Below, piece after piece: positions 34,075 through 43,289 of a stretch of 64,000 nucleotides of DNA (positions are counted from its first letter, which is position 1; every line of letters starts with the position of its first letter). The notes beneath the pieces are model-generated. The model saw nothing but the letters and a program-made list of their open reading frames with translations. It had not been told where the DNA came from and ran no database searches. Where the stretch lies: assembly GCF_003841465.1 (NCBI RefSeq), contig NZ_REFZ01000010.1:1-64000 (forward strand), in the 5' to 3' direction. Position numbers and translations under genes: made by a program. Source of the DNA: Natrarchaeobius oligotrophus (GTDB taxonomy: Archaea > Halobacteriota > Halobacteria > Halobacteriales > Natrialbaceae).

Positions 34075-34740
34075 ATGGGACGAACGGTCCTTTTCGACAT
34101 GGACGGGGTACTGGTCGACTCGGAACCACACTGGCAGCGATACTGGCAGACGGAAGTGTTTCCCGAGACGGTGACCGGCCAACCCACGCTCGAGGACGTC
34201 ACCGGCCGAAACTTCCGCGAGAGCCTCATCGTTCTCGACGAGACGTACGGACTGCCCGGCGGCCCGGATCGCTTCGAGGCCGAACTGGAGTCGTTCGCCG
34301 AGACGATGTATCGAGACCACGTGTCCGTCGTCGACGGAATGCCGGCGCTCGTCTCGGCGATCGATCGACGAGCGTCCGGAATCGGGATCGTCTCGTCGTC
34401 TCCCCGTCGATGGATTTCCATGGTCGTCGACCGATCGCCGATGACCGAACCCGACGTGATCGTCAGTACGGAGGACATCGAGGCACCTGGCAAACCGCAT
34501 CCCGCGGTCTACGAACACGCCATGGAACGACTCGGTGTCGATCCGACGGACTGTCTCGTCGTCGAGGATTCGGTGAACGGGGCGCGTGCGGCAGACCGCG
34601 CCGGCGCGACCGTGATCCGGTACCGACACGGCCACGACGTCGAACCGATTCCCGAGGCCGCCTACGTCGCGGACGACTGTTCTCACCTGCGATCGCTGCT
34701 TCTCGCGCGACTGGACGGACGCGGACCCGACTCGCGGTAG
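34075..34740 (+). CDS. HAD-superfamily sugar phosphatase/phosphomutase-like hydrolase
   Basis: Protein of 221 residues of the beta-phosphoglucomutase-like HAD group. Motif I is FDMDGVLVDSEPHW, motif II GIVSSSPRRW, motif III Lys in EAPGKPHPAVY, and motif IV VVEDSVNGARAA. ATG 34075 has TATA-like ATACTTATC (34039-34047) about 30 nt upstream. Such enzymes remove phosphate from small sugar phosphates or isomerise them. The substrate cannot be read from sequence; the setting points to a sugar phosphate of the cluster. Confidence 0.92.
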   Translation: MGRTVLFDMDGVLVDSEPHWQRYWQTEVFPETVTGQPTLEDVTGRNFRESLIVLDETYGLPGGPDRFEAELESFAETMYRDHVSVVDGMPALVSAIDRRASGIGIVSSSPRRWISMVVDRSPMTEPDVIVSTEDIEAPGKPHPAVYEHAMERLGVDPTDCLVVEDSVNGARAADRAGATVIRYRHGHDVEPIPEAAYVADDCSHLRSLLLARLDGRGPDSR

Positions 34741-34861
34741 CTGGTGTTCGTCGACGGCTCAGTCGTCGGTACCGCTTTCGAACCGTTCGATCCGCTCGAA
34801 CGGATCGTCCGGCGCCTCCGTTGTCCGCTCGAGCGAGGCGATTACCGTCCGACGGCTCCCG

Positions 34862-36322
34862 CTACTCCCGATCGTACAGCTCGGCGACCTGGTGCCATCG
34901 GTCGAGGTACTCGTCCCGGCGCTCGTCGTAGCTTTCGTTTTGCTCGCGGTCGGGTTCGATTTCGGATCGCCGTCTCAGGAGACAGTCGATGGCTTCGCTG
35001 CTGTCGGCGTACTCGGACGTGATTAGTGCCGCCGGGATGAGCAATCCGGCCGTCATGCGGGGTTGCATCTCGCTGATCGATCGGTTCCAGATCTGCGACC
35101 TGAGCTCGTTCCACCAGCTGTAGTCGTCGCGTAGGCTCGGCGCGCCGTCGTTTACGAGCTGAACCCGATCGATGGTCGTCTCGAAGTGTTCCTGAATCCG
35201 GTAGATGTACGTCCACTCCGCGAGCACGATACCGGTCATCAATCCGCGCACGATCCGTCCTCGCACTTCCTCGGTCGAGAGCGCCGCGTCACACTCGACG
35301 CCGAGTAGCGACGTTCCCACCGCCGGATTGTACAGGGGGCTGCGGTGGCCCTGCAGGAAGACCTCGTACTCGTCGCCCGGCGTGGTCGATTTCGCGAGTT
35401 CGAACCCGTGTTCCGGGGCGACGTCGAGCACGTGATCGAAGTACCACCGGAGTACCGATCCGCTGTCGAAGGACGCACCGAGAATGTACCCGTCGAGCGG
35501 ATGTCGGTGGTAGTAGAGCGCCTCGTGGGGCGTGATCTCGTCGAGGACGTACTTTATCACGCTCGTCGCGCCGAACGTGACGCTGAAGTCGCCCGGCTCG
35601 AGACACCCGTTCGCGAGCACCGACGCGCTCCCGTCGGTCATGCCCTGGTACAGGTTACAACCGCCGAACCCGATTCGCGTCGCGACTTCGCTCTCAGCGG
35701 GTCCGATGTACGATCCGGGGGGACGGATGGCCGGAAACAGCGACGCCGACAGTCCGCACGCCTCGAACAGCGTTTCGTCCCATTCGGGCATCGACACCGT
35801 GATATCGGCGCCGAACTTCATCGCGTTCGTCCAGTCGGTTTCGACCGTTTGCCAGCGCCTCGAGCGGCCGTACCGGAGTCGGTACAACAACCACGTCGTC
35901 GGGCTCAGAATCCACTCGACGTCCTCGAACCGACGTGGGTGATCCCGGCGAAGACGGAGGACCTTGGCGAGGGGGCCTGTCGACGAGGAGACCACGTCCC
36001 AGTTCGTCAGATCGGACCCGTTTCCGGACTCGCGAAGCTGTTCGGCCTGTTCCGGTGCCGACTCGTAGTACATCTGGGGTGGAAACACCGGCTCTCCGTA
36101 CTCGTCGACCAACAGGACGGTGCCGGACGTGCTGGCGATCGAACAGGTCCCAGAGGGTGGAAGATCCGGCGTCGCGCTCCGGAGTGCACGCTCCCAGGCG
36201 ATCGTCGTCTGCTCTTCGATCGGTGCCTCGCCCGCGGAGAGCAGCGTTCCGTCGGGATCGTAAACCGCGATTCGTACGCTCGAAGTGCCGAGATGGACGC
36301 CAACGAGGCGCGTTTCGCTCAT
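34862..36322 (-). CDS. FGGY-family carbohydrate kinase (divergent)
   Basis: Protein of 486 residues with the FGGY nucleotide-binding fold: N-terminal VGVHLGTSSVRIAVYD, central PEWDETLFEACGLSASLFPAI, and the second domain with LYQGMTDGSASVLANGC and FSVTFGATSVIKYVL. It ends with an unusual Glu/Arg-rich helix. The Asp in GMTDGSAS is at the usual catalytic-base position. The sequence is more divergent than the second FGGY kinase at 50-51.7 kb. It phosphorylates a pentulose, hexulose or polyol; specificity unknown. The start ATG 36322 has a minus-strand TATA-like CTTTATTC at 36343-36350. Confidence 0.9.
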   Translation of the reverse strand: MSETRLVGVHLGTSSVRIAVYDPDGTLLSAGEAPIEEQTTIAWERALRSATPDLPPSGTCSIASTSGTVLLVDEYGEPVFPPQMYYESAPEQAEQLRESGNGSDLTNWDVVSSSTGPLAKVLRLRRDHPRRFEDVEWILSPTTWLLYRLRYGRSRRWQTVETDWTNAMKFGADITVSMPEWDETLFEACGLSASLFPAIRPPGSYIGPAESEVATRIGFGGCNLYQGMTDGSASVLANGCLEPGDFSVTFGATSVIKYVLDEITPHEALYYHRHPLDGYILGASFDSGSVLRWYFDHVLDVAPEHGFELAKSTTPGDEYEVFLQGHRSPLYNPAVGTSLLGVECDAALSTEEVRGRIVRGLMTGIVLAEWTYIYRIQEHFETTIDRVQLVNDGAPSLRDDYSWWNELRSQIWNRSISEMQPRMTAGLLIPAALITSEYADSSEAIDCLLRRRSEIEPDREQNESYDERRDEYLDRWHQVAELYDRE

Positions 36323-36469
36323 GCGTGAGCGTAGAAAGAGGGAGAATAAAGTCGTTCCGTCCGTTCCGACGTTCCGGACTCGAGTGCGGGGTGAGATCCC
36401 TCGAGATCGCGATCGGTTCGGCCAGGAACCATACACTTTTATAACCCGCTCGAATATCTCGACCATAGT

Positions 36470-38272
36470 ATGGGTTATATCGTTCGCATGCCACAGATGG
36501 GCATGGAGATGGATCAGGGTGAAGTCGTCTCCTGGGAGTACGAAGAGGGCGACGCGGTCGAAGCCGACGACGTGATCGTCGTCGTCGAGTCCGAAAAGGC
36601 GACAAACGAAGTGAACGCCCGCGAGGACGGCGTGATCCGGCGGATCATCGTCGAGGAGACCGAGAAAGTCGAACCGGGAACGCCGATCGGCATTCTCGCC
36701 GGACCCGAGGAGGATCTCGCGCAGTACGAAACGCAGATCGACGCGTCGCTCACCGAATCGGCGGACGACGGAGACGGCGAACGACGCTCCTCGAGCGGTC
36801 AGTCCGCGGCCGCCACCGCTTCTGCGACCCGGTCAGAAACGACGGACCGAGCCGCCGACGTCCGCGCCTCCCCCGGAGCGAAGCGACTCGCTGGCGAGGA
36901 AGGCGTCGATCTGACCGCGGTCGATGGATCCGGACCGGGCGGCGCCATTACCGAAGACGACGTCGAGGCTCACCTCGAGAACGCCGACGACGCGACCGAT
37001 GAGACGACCACCAGCGCGGCGTCGTCCGACGAACCGGTTCGAGCGTCGCCCGGCGCCCGACAGCGTGCGACGGCGGAAGGAGTGTCCCTCGCCGCGGTCG
37101 ACGGGACCGGCCCCGGCGGTGCGATCACCGAACGCGACGTCGAGGCCCACGTCGAATCCGGCGGCGAGACCGCGACCGGCGCCTCGCGAACGATCCGCGA
37201 GACGCGCGAACTCTCGACCGTCCAGCAGACGATCAGCGACCGCCTGGGCGAAAGCTATCGGGAGGCCGTTCACGTGACGCTGAACCGCTCGTTCCCGACC
37301 GGAACGCTCCGCGAAGTCAAAACGGCGGCCGACAGACGGGACCTGGACGTCTCGCTGACCGATCTTCTGCTTCGAGCCGTCGGCACCCAGCTCGAGGCAC
37401 AGCCGGAGTTCAACGCTCTCTTCGAGGACGGCCAACACAAACTCGTCGAGGAGGTAAACGTCGGCGTCGCCGTCGACGCCGACGGCGGACTGCTCACGCC
37501 CGTCGTTCCTGCGGTGTCCGAAAAGAGCGTCGAGGACGTCGCGGCCGCGCGGCGGACGCTCACCCGACGCGCCCTCGATGGCGAGGCGTCGATCGACGAC
37601 CTCTCCGGCGGAACGTTCACGGTTTCGAACCTCGGAATGTTCGGTATCGACGACTTCGATCCGATCATCAATCCGCCGGAGATCGCGATCCTCGGCGTGG
37701 GTCGGATCCGCGACGACGGGACGATGACGCTGAGCCTGTCGTTCGACCACCGGGTGGTCAACGGAGCCGACGCCGCGCGGTTCCTGGACGGTCTCGTCGA
37801 CGTCTTGACCGCGCCGGACGCGCTGTGTGAGTACTTCGACGCCGACGTGTCGCCGGCACCGGACCTCGACGACCGCGAGTTGCGAATCGAAACCACCGGC
37901 GAACTCGCCGGTCGGGTCGCGTCGGCGTACGGCACCGTCGAGTTCGACGAACCCGAAGCCGTCGGCGGCTCGGGATCGGCTCCGTCACCGGTCGACCACT
38001 TTCTCGGCGCGCTCGGCTCCTGTCTCTCGCTGACGGTTCGTCAGCTGGCGTCCCGGGACGACGTCGGCGTCCGCTCGGTTTCGGCCGACGTCGTCGGAAG
38101 TCCCGATCGGGGACCACTCGAGACGGTCGACGTCCGCCTGCGAATCGAAACGGAAGCCGACGTCGAAACCGTAAACGCGCTCGTCGACGAGGCCGAACGG
38201 ACGTGTTACGTCGCGCGCGTCGTCAGCGACGAGGTGCCCGTGCGTCTCGACGTCGACGTCGAGTCGCCGTAA
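36470..38272 (+). CDS. 2-oxoacid/acetoin-type dehydrogenase E2 fused to an OsmC domain
   Basis: Protein of 600 residues. A lipoyl domain (1-~80) carries the lipoylated Lys43 in VVESEKATNEV. Two peripheral-subunit-binding domains follow (~122-160 and ~185-222), both with VRASPGA and GPGGAITExDVEAH. The acyltransferase domain (~240-460) has His427 in FDHRVVNGADAARF, where the usual HxxxDG Asp is Asn431. The C-terminal ~130 residues (from ~467) are an OsmC/Ohr fold with the paired cysteines Cys518 (ALGSCLSLTV) and Cys579 (ERTCYVARV). TATA TTTTATA (36437-36443) supports the leaderless start. It heads the E2-E1alpha-E1beta set. The fusion is unusual and suggests a peroxide-linked function. Confidence 0.92.
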   Translation: MGYIVRMPQMGMEMDQGEVVSWEYEEGDAVEADDVIVVVESEKATNEVNAREDGVIRRIIVEETEKVEPGTPIGILAGPEEDLAQYETQIDASLTESADDGDGERRSSSGQSAAATASATRSETTDRAADVRASPGAKRLAGEEGVDLTAVDGSGPGGAITEDDVEAHLENADDATDETTTSAASSDEPVRASPGARQRATAEGVSLAAVDGTGPGGAITERDVEAHVESGGETATGASRTIRETRELSTVQQTISDRLGESYREAVHVTLNRSFPTGTLREVKTAADRRDLDVSLTDLLLRAVGTQLEAQPEFNALFEDGQHKLVEEVNVGVAVDADGGLLTPVVPAVSEKSVEDVAAARRTLTRRALDGEASIDDLSGGTFTVSNLGMFGIDDFDPIINPPEIAILGVGRIRDDGTMTLSLSFDHRVVNGADAARFLDGLVDVLTAPDALCEYFDADVSPAPDLDDRELRIETTGELAGRVASAYGTVEFDEPEAVGGSGSAPSPVDHFLGALGSCLSLTVRQLASRDDVGVRSVSADVVGSPDRGPLETVDVRLRIETEADVETVNALVDEAERTCYVARVVSDEVPVRLDVDVESP

Positions 38273-38338
38273 CCGTTCGTTCGTCGCTTCCCTGCTCGTT
38301 CATCAAAGTTTATATGGATGGGTTGGGTTTACCTCGAT

Positions 38339-39349
38339 ATGAGTTCGCAAGGAGAGCGATCCGCAGCGATCGCAGACCAGGAGCGAATCGAGATGCTCCG
38401 GACGATGGTTCGGATCCGCAAGTTCGAATCGGTCATCCAGAACAAGTTCGCAGACGCCGAAGTTCCCGGCTTCCTTCACCTGTATATCGGCCAGGAAGCT
38501 ATCGCAACTGGCGTTTGCCAGGCGCTCGAGGAGCGTGACTACCTGACGAGCACCCACCGCGGCCACGGCCACTGTATCGCCAGGGGGCTCGAGACAGACC
38601 GCATGGCCGCCGAACTGTACGGCAAAGAGACCGGCTACTGTAAGGGCAAGGGTGGCTCGATGCACATCGCTGACGTCAATGCGGGGATGCTCGGTGCGAA
38701 CGGAATCGTCGCCGGCGGCATTCCGATCGCGACCGGCGCGGCGCTGTCGGCGAAGATGCGCGACACCGACGAGGTCGCCGTCTCGTTCTTTGGCGACGGT
38801 GCGCTCTCCGAGGGCGCGTTTCACGAGTCGTTCAACCAGGCCGGCATCTGGGACCTTCCGCTGCTCGGGATCGTCGAGAACAACCAGTACGGCGAAATGA
38901 CCGGACTCGAGGAGCAACACCCGCCGTCCGCGCTCGACGATCTGACGATCTACGGCGAGCCATACGGCGTCACTCGGATGCGAGTCGACGGGATGGACGT
39001 CGAGGCCGTTTACGAGGCGACCCTCGAGGCCGTCGAGCAGGCGAGAAACGGCGACGGTCCGGCGCTCATCGAGTGCGTCGGTTACCGCTTCGAAGGCCAC
39101 CACGAGGGTGACAGCCAGTTCTACCGGCCCGACGGGGAACTCGAGGAGTGGAAGCAACGCGATCCCCTTCTCACGTACCCACGGAAGCTCATCGACGATG
39201 GCGTTCTCACCGAGGAGGAACACCAGGAGATCGAAGCCGAGATCGAAGCCGAGATCGAGGACGCGATCGAGTTCGCCCGAAACAGCGACTACCCCGATCC
39301 CCAGCAAGCCTACGAAGGGGTTTACAGCGACGGAGGTGAGCAGGCGTGA
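38339..39349 (+). CDS. TPP-dependent dehydrogenase E1 alpha (acetoin/pyruvate type)
   Basis: Protein of 336 residues. The thiamine-diphosphate motif is GDGALSEGAFHESFNQAGIW...ENN. KGKGGSMHIADVNAGMLGANGIVAGG is the form typical of acetoin dehydrogenase AcoA and related E1 alpha subunits. The C-terminus has an EIEAEIEAEIED helix. ATG 38339 is supported by TATA GTTTATATG (38308-38316). With E1 beta it decarboxylates a 2-oxoacid or cleaves an acyloin, passing the acyl group to lipoyl-E2. Its stop overlaps the E1 beta GTG (GTGA). Confidence 0.95.
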   Translation: MSSQGERSAAIADQERIEMLRTMVRIRKFESVIQNKFADAEVPGFLHLYIGQEAIATGVCQALEERDYLTSTHRGHGHCIARGLETDRMAAELYGKETGYCKGKGGSMHIADVNAGMLGANGIVAGGIPIATGAALSAKMRDTDEVAVSFFGDGALSEGAFHESFNQAGIWDLPLLGIVENNQYGEMTGLEEQHPPSALDDLTIYGEPYGVTRMRVDGMDVEAVYEATLEAVEQARNGDGPALIECVGYRFEGHHEGDSQFYRPDGELEEWKQRDPLLTYPRKLIDDGVLTEEEHQEIEAEIEAEIEDAIEFARNSDYPDPQQAYEGVYSDGGEQA

Positions 39350-40338
39350 GCACGGCCGCCGGCGACGTCGAAGAGATGGCCGTCCGCGACGTGATCAACC
39401 AGACGCTCGGCGAGGAGATGGAGCGCGACGATCGAGTTTACATTCAGGGGATCGACGTCTCCGGCCGTGGCGGCACCTCCAACATCCTCAAAGGATTGGA
39501 CGACCGCTTCGGTACCGACCGCGTGCGAAACACGCCGATCAGCGAAGTCTCGATGGTCGGAAGTGGCCTCGGAGCCGCTGCGACCGGCATGCGCCCCGTC
39601 GTCGAGGTCATGTACTGTGGGTTCCTGGGTGTCGCCGGCGACCAGTTGCTCAACCAGGTCGCCAAGATGCGCTACATGTTCGGCGGGGAACTCGACCTCC
39701 CGATGGTGATCCGAACGAAGAACGTGATGGGTGCCAACGCGGCCGCTCAGCACTCCCAGGCACTGCACCACTGGCTGGCTGCGATTCCCGGGCTGAAGGT
39801 CGTCTGCACGTCGACCCCCGCCGACACCAAAGGGCTACTGAAAGCCGCGGTGAGAAGCGACGATCCCGTCATCGTGTTCGAACACGGGGGCGTCTACAAC
39901 AGAAAAGCCGAGGTGCCGACCGAGGACTACGTGTACGAGATCGGCGAGGCGGCGATCGAGCGCCCCGGCGACGACGTCACCGTCGTCGCGACGCAGAACC
40001 AGCTCTGGAACGCGCTCGAGGCCGCCGATCGATTGTCCGCGGAGGGAATCAGCGTCGAAGTCGTCAACCCGAGAACGATCTCGCCGCTCGACACGGAGAC
40101 GATCGTCGAGAGCGCACGAAAGACCGGCCGCTGCGTCGTCGTCGACGACACGCCGCTGAGTTACGGGACTCAGTCACAGCTGTCGGCGACGATCTCCGAG
40201 GGCGCGTTCTGGGATCTCGATCTGCCGGTCAAGCGCCTCGGCGTGGACAACGTGCCGATCCCGTTTAGCCCGACGCTCGAGGACGAAGTCATTCCCGGAA
40301 CCGACGACGTCGTCGACGCGATTCTCGACCTCGCCTGA
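39346..40338 (+). CDS. TPP-dependent dehydrogenase E1 beta (acetoin/pyruvate type)
   Basis: Protein of 330 residues starting at GTG 39346 with a 4-nt overlap with E1 alpha. Landmarks are VRDVINQTLGEEMERD, RVRNTPISEVSMVGSGLGAAATGMRPVVE, NAAAQHSQALHHWLAAIPGLKV and the C-terminal domain VNPRTISPLDTETIVESARKTGRCVVVDD. It completes the E1 heterotetramer. Fit to AcoB-type and PdhB-type proteins is similar, so the substrate (pyruvate, branched-chain oxoacid or acyloin) is left open. Confidence 0.95.
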   Translation: MSTAAGDVEEMAVRDVINQTLGEEMERDDRVYIQGIDVSGRGGTSNILKGLDDRFGTDRVRNTPISEVSMVGSGLGAAATGMRPVVEVMYCGFLGVAGDQLLNQVAKMRYMFGGELDLPMVIRTKNVMGANAAAQHSQALHHWLAAIPGLKVVCTSTPADTKGLLKAAVRSDDPVIVFEHGGVYNRKAEVPTEDYVYEIGEAAIERPGDDVTVVATQNQLWNALEAADRLSAEGISVEVVNPRTISPLDTETIVESARKTGRCVVVDDTPLSYGTQSQLSATISEGAFWDLDLPVKRLGVDNVPIPFSPTLEDEVIPGTDDVVDAILDLA

Positions 40339-40419
40339 GCGATCCGCGTCGTCGCCCGTTCGATCTCACGGTCGAACGAGACGAGCTGGACCTCGCGCCT
40401 GCAACTAACCCACTCGCCG

Positions 40420-40441
40420 TTTTTTCGTCGCACGAGCGACG
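40420..40441 (+). terminator. Probable terminator between convergent E1 beta and E3 genes
   Basis: A T6 tract (40420-40425) is followed by a perfect 6-bp hairpin, CGTCGC-ACGA-GCGACG (40426-40441), in the 190-bp gap between the two convergent stops. The T tract would serve the plus-strand dehydrogenase transcript. Confidence 0.4.
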
Positions 40442-40528
40442 CCTTCAACCATCGGTGAATACTCACGGCTCGTACTGGGCCCGGAGACCGGCGGAAGTGG
40501 ATAATTTCGGAAGAACGAGCGCCGTCAG

Positions 40529-41944
40529 TTACCCGTTGAGCGTGTGGATCGCCTCGCCGCGAGCGTGGGCCGCAGCTTCCATCACGGCCTCGCTCAGCGT
40601 CGGATGCGTGTGGACGGTCGTGGCGAGGTCCTCGAGGGTCGCGTCGAGGTCGATCGCGAGCGCCAGTTCGGCGACGAGCTCGGACGCCTCGGGACCGACG
40701 ATCTGTGCACCGAGAACGCGTTCGGTGTCGGCGTCGGCGATCACTTTGACGAACCCGTCCGTCTCGTTCAACGTGAGCGCGCGACCGGACGCCTCGAGCG
40801 GCATTCGACCGACGACCGTCTCGCGTCCGTTTTCGGTCGCTTCGTCGACCGACATCCCGACCGAGCCGACCTCCGGATCGGTGAAGACGGCGGCGGGAAT
40901 CGCAAAGTCGTCGAGCGTCGTCGACTCTCCGGCGATCGCGTCGGCGGCGACGTGGCCTTCCTTGCTCGCGGCGTGAGCCAGCATCGGCCCGCCGGCGACG
41001 TCCCCGATGGCGAAGACGTGCTCCGTCTCGGTGCGCGCCTGCTCGTCGGTTCGGACGAACCCGCGATCGGTCGTCTCGACGCCGGCCGCCTCGAGATTGA
41101 GCGAGTCCGTCACTGGTTCCCTACCGACGGCGACGATCACGTGGTCGGCGTCGTACTCGAACGTCTCGCCGCTGGACGATTCGGTTCCTACGCGCACGCC
41201 GTCGGCGGTGGCGGTGGCTTCCGTCGCACCCTCCCCGAAGCGGAACGTTATTCCGAGCGCTTCGGCCCGCGAACGGACGATTTCGGAGACGTCGTCGTCG
41301 TATCCCGGTAGCACGTCGTCGAGCATCTCGACGACCGTGACGTCCGTCCCCAGTTTGGCGAACACCGTCGACAGCTCCATGCCGATGTAGCCCGCGCCGA
41401 CGACGACCAGCCGTCGCGGAACTCGCTCGAGCGAGAGCGCGTGCGTCGACGACAGTACCCGCTCACCGTCGAACGCGAGCCCCGGTAGCTCGATCGGTCG
41501 CGATCCGGTCGCGACGACGGCGTGGTCGAACGAGAGGCGCTCGGTCGATCCGTCGGTTTCGACCTCGAGCGTTCGCTCGTCGGCGAACGACGCGACGCCG
41601 TCGACCAGCGTCACGCCGCGGGCCGTCGAAAGCGTCTCGACGCCGCCGGTCAGCCGGTCGACGATCCCGTCTTTCCACTCGACCATCTCCCGCAGATCGA
41701 CCGCCGCTTCGGCGTACACGCCCATCTCCTCGCTCGTTCCGGCCTCGTACGCGACGTCCGTGGCCGTGATGAGCGCTTTCGAGGGGATACAGCCCACGTT
41801 GAGACAGGTCCCTCCGCAGGCGTTTTTCTCGACGAGTACGACGTCGCGTCCGTGCTGTGCCGCTCTGATCGCGGCGACGTATCCGCCGGGTCCGGCGCCG
41901 ACGACGACGACGTCCGCTTCACTCGGGACTGCTCCGGTAGTCAT
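40529..41944 (-). CDS. lpdA: Dihydrolipoamide dehydrogenase (E3)
   Basis: Flavoprotein of 471 residues that reoxidises dihydrolipoyl-E2 with NAD. The FAD-binding start is VVVVGAGPGGYVAAIRAAQ, the redox disulfide CGGTCLNVGCIPSK, the NAD site VVVGAGYIGMELSTVFAKLG, and the C-terminal His-Glu pair in VHTHPTLSEAV. Its promoter holds CAGTAT-AAAA-TTACTG (41969-41984), nearly the same as the element before the phosphoesterase gene at 48.5 kb. It is convergent with the E1/E2 genes, completing the complex. Confidence 0.96.
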   Translation of the reverse strand: MTTGAVPSEADVVVVGAGPGGYVAAIRAAQHGRDVVLVEKNACGGTCLNVGCIPSKALITATDVAYEAGTSEEMGVYAEAAVDLREMVEWKDGIVDRLTGGVETLSTARGVTLVDGVASFADERTLEVETDGSTERLSFDHAVVATGSRPIELPGLAFDGERVLSSTHALSLERVPRRLVVVGAGYIGMELSTVFAKLGTDVTVVEMLDDVLPGYDDDVSEIVRSRAEALGITFRFGEGATEATATADGVRVGTESSSGETFEYDADHVIVAVGREPVTDSLNLEAAGVETTDRGFVRTDEQARTETEHVFAIGDVAGGPMLAHAASKEGHVAADAIAGESTTLDDFAIPAAVFTDPEVGSVGMSVDEATENGRETVVGRMPLEASGRALTLNETDGFVKVIADADTERVLGAQIVGPEASELVAELALAIDLDATLEDLATTVHTHPTLSEAVMEAAAHARGEAIHTLNG

Positions 41945-41968
41945 ACTGAACTCGAGTATTCACGGGAG

Positions 41969-41984
41969 CAGTATAAAATTACTG
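41969..41984 (-). promoter_or_regulatory. Shared operator/TATA element, lpdA promoter
   Basis: CAGTAT-AAAA-TTACTG overlaps the minus-strand TATA region 25-40 nt upstream of the lpdA ATG. It matches 14 of 16 positions of the element at 48530-48545 and shares its left half with the transporter promoter at 46460. Confidence 0.5.
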
Positions 41985-42135
41985 AGTTAGTGTCGCTTCG
42001 ACGGTGGGCGTGAGGACGAACGTCGGTTTGGCTCCGAACGTGCTCTCGAAAGTCGGGAACGGTTACGCGTCGCTCACGGTGAAATAGTCCGGACAGAATA
42101 GCGATCGTTCCACCGCGTTCCCGAGCGCGATGGAA

Positions 42136-43284
42136 CTAGGTAGATTCGATACTGATGTCGTCCGAACGTTCGTCGCGCTCGACAGTATCGTCGGAGTGAT
42201 AGAGATTTTCTCCGGTGGCGTCGTCGAACAGGTGTAATCGTTCCTCGTCGACGGATACCGTAAGTGTGTCTCGACTCGTTATGTTCTGTCGGGGATTGTC
42301 GACCCAGACCCGAAGATCGTGTGTTCCGACGCTGCAATAGACCAGAAGCGCGTCGCCGAGCGGTTCGACGACGTTCACGTCGACCTGCATCGTCTGATCG
42401 TCGCCGTCGTCGCTCAGCGAGAAGTCCTCGGGCCGAATGCCCAGCTTCGCCGTCCCTTCGCCGAACGAGGTGAGCGAATCGGTTTTCGGTAACGTCAGTT
42501 CGAACTGTTCGTGGCGGGCGACGAAGTCGCTATCTTGTTCGTCGACCTCGACCGGAAGGACGTTCATCGACGGGTTTCCGATGAACTCGGCCACGAACTG
42601 ATTGGTGGGGTAATCGTACACCGTTTGCGGGTCTCCGATCTGCTGAATTTCGCCGTTGTTCATCACGGCGATTCGGTCGCCGAGGCTCATCGCCTCGGTC
42701 TGATCGTGCGTCACGTAGATCGTCGTCGCCTCGATGTCGTCGTGAACGGTCGCGAGTTCGGCTCGCATCTGCGTTTTGAGCTTCGCGTCGAGGTTCGACA
42801 GCGGCTCGTCGAGCAGAAACACGTCCGGGTCTCGAACGATCGCTCGACCGATCGCGACGCGCTGTTTTTCCCCGCCCGATAGCTCACCCGGTTTGCGATC
42901 CAGCAGATCCTCGATACCGAGTAACTCCGCCGCTTCCCGAACGCGCTCGTCGATCTCCTCGTCGTCGAACGAACCTCTGGACTTCATGCCGAAGGTCATG
43001 TTGCGACGGGCGCTCATGTGTGGGAACAGCGCGTAGTTCTGGAACACCATGGAGACGTTCCTGTCCTTCGGAGAGACGTCGTTGACCAGTTTGCCATCCA
43101 TGCGAAGCTCGCCGTCGGTGATGTCTTCCAGCCCCGCGAGCAAGCGAAGCGTCGAACTCTTCCCGCAGCCGCTGGGTCCGACGAGGACCAGCAGCTCCTT
43201 GTCCCGTATTTCGAAGTCGATTCCGTCTACGGCAACCACGTCGTTGTACTGCTTCGTGAGATCTGTAGCTTGTATCAATACCAT
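42136..43284 (-). CDS. ABC transporter ATP-binding protein (CUT1 sugar type, MsmX/UgpC-like)
   Basis: Protein of 382 residues. Walker A GPSGCGKSS, Q-loop FQNYALFPHM, signature LSGGEKQRVAIGRAI, Walker B VFLLDEPLSNLDA and H-loop YVTHDQTEA are intact. The C-terminal ~140 residues form the OB-type regulatory domain of the MalK/UgpC group (LGIRPEDFSL). ATG 43284 is used; the frame is open upstream but overlaps the permease. Last gene of the four-gene transporter operon. Confidence 0.96.
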   Translation of the reverse strand: MVLIQATDLTKQYNDVVAVDGIDFEIRDKELLVLVGPSGCGKSSTLRLLAGLEDITDGELRMDGKLVNDVSPKDRNVSMVFQNYALFPHMSARRNMTFGMKSRGSFDDEEIDERVREAAELLGIEDLLDRKPGELSGGEKQRVAIGRAIVRDPDVFLLDEPLSNLDAKLKTQMRAELATVHDDIEATTIYVTHDQTEAMSLGDRIAVMNNGEIQQIGDPQTVYDYPTNQFVAEFIGNPSMNVLPVEVDEQDSDFVARHEQFELTLPKTDSLTSFGEGTAKLGIRPEDFSLSDDGDDQTMQVDVNVVEPLGDALLVYCSVGTHDLRVWVDNPRQNITSRDTLTVSVDEERLHLFDDATGENLYHSDDTVERDERSDDISIEST

Positions 43285-43289
43285 GGCTA

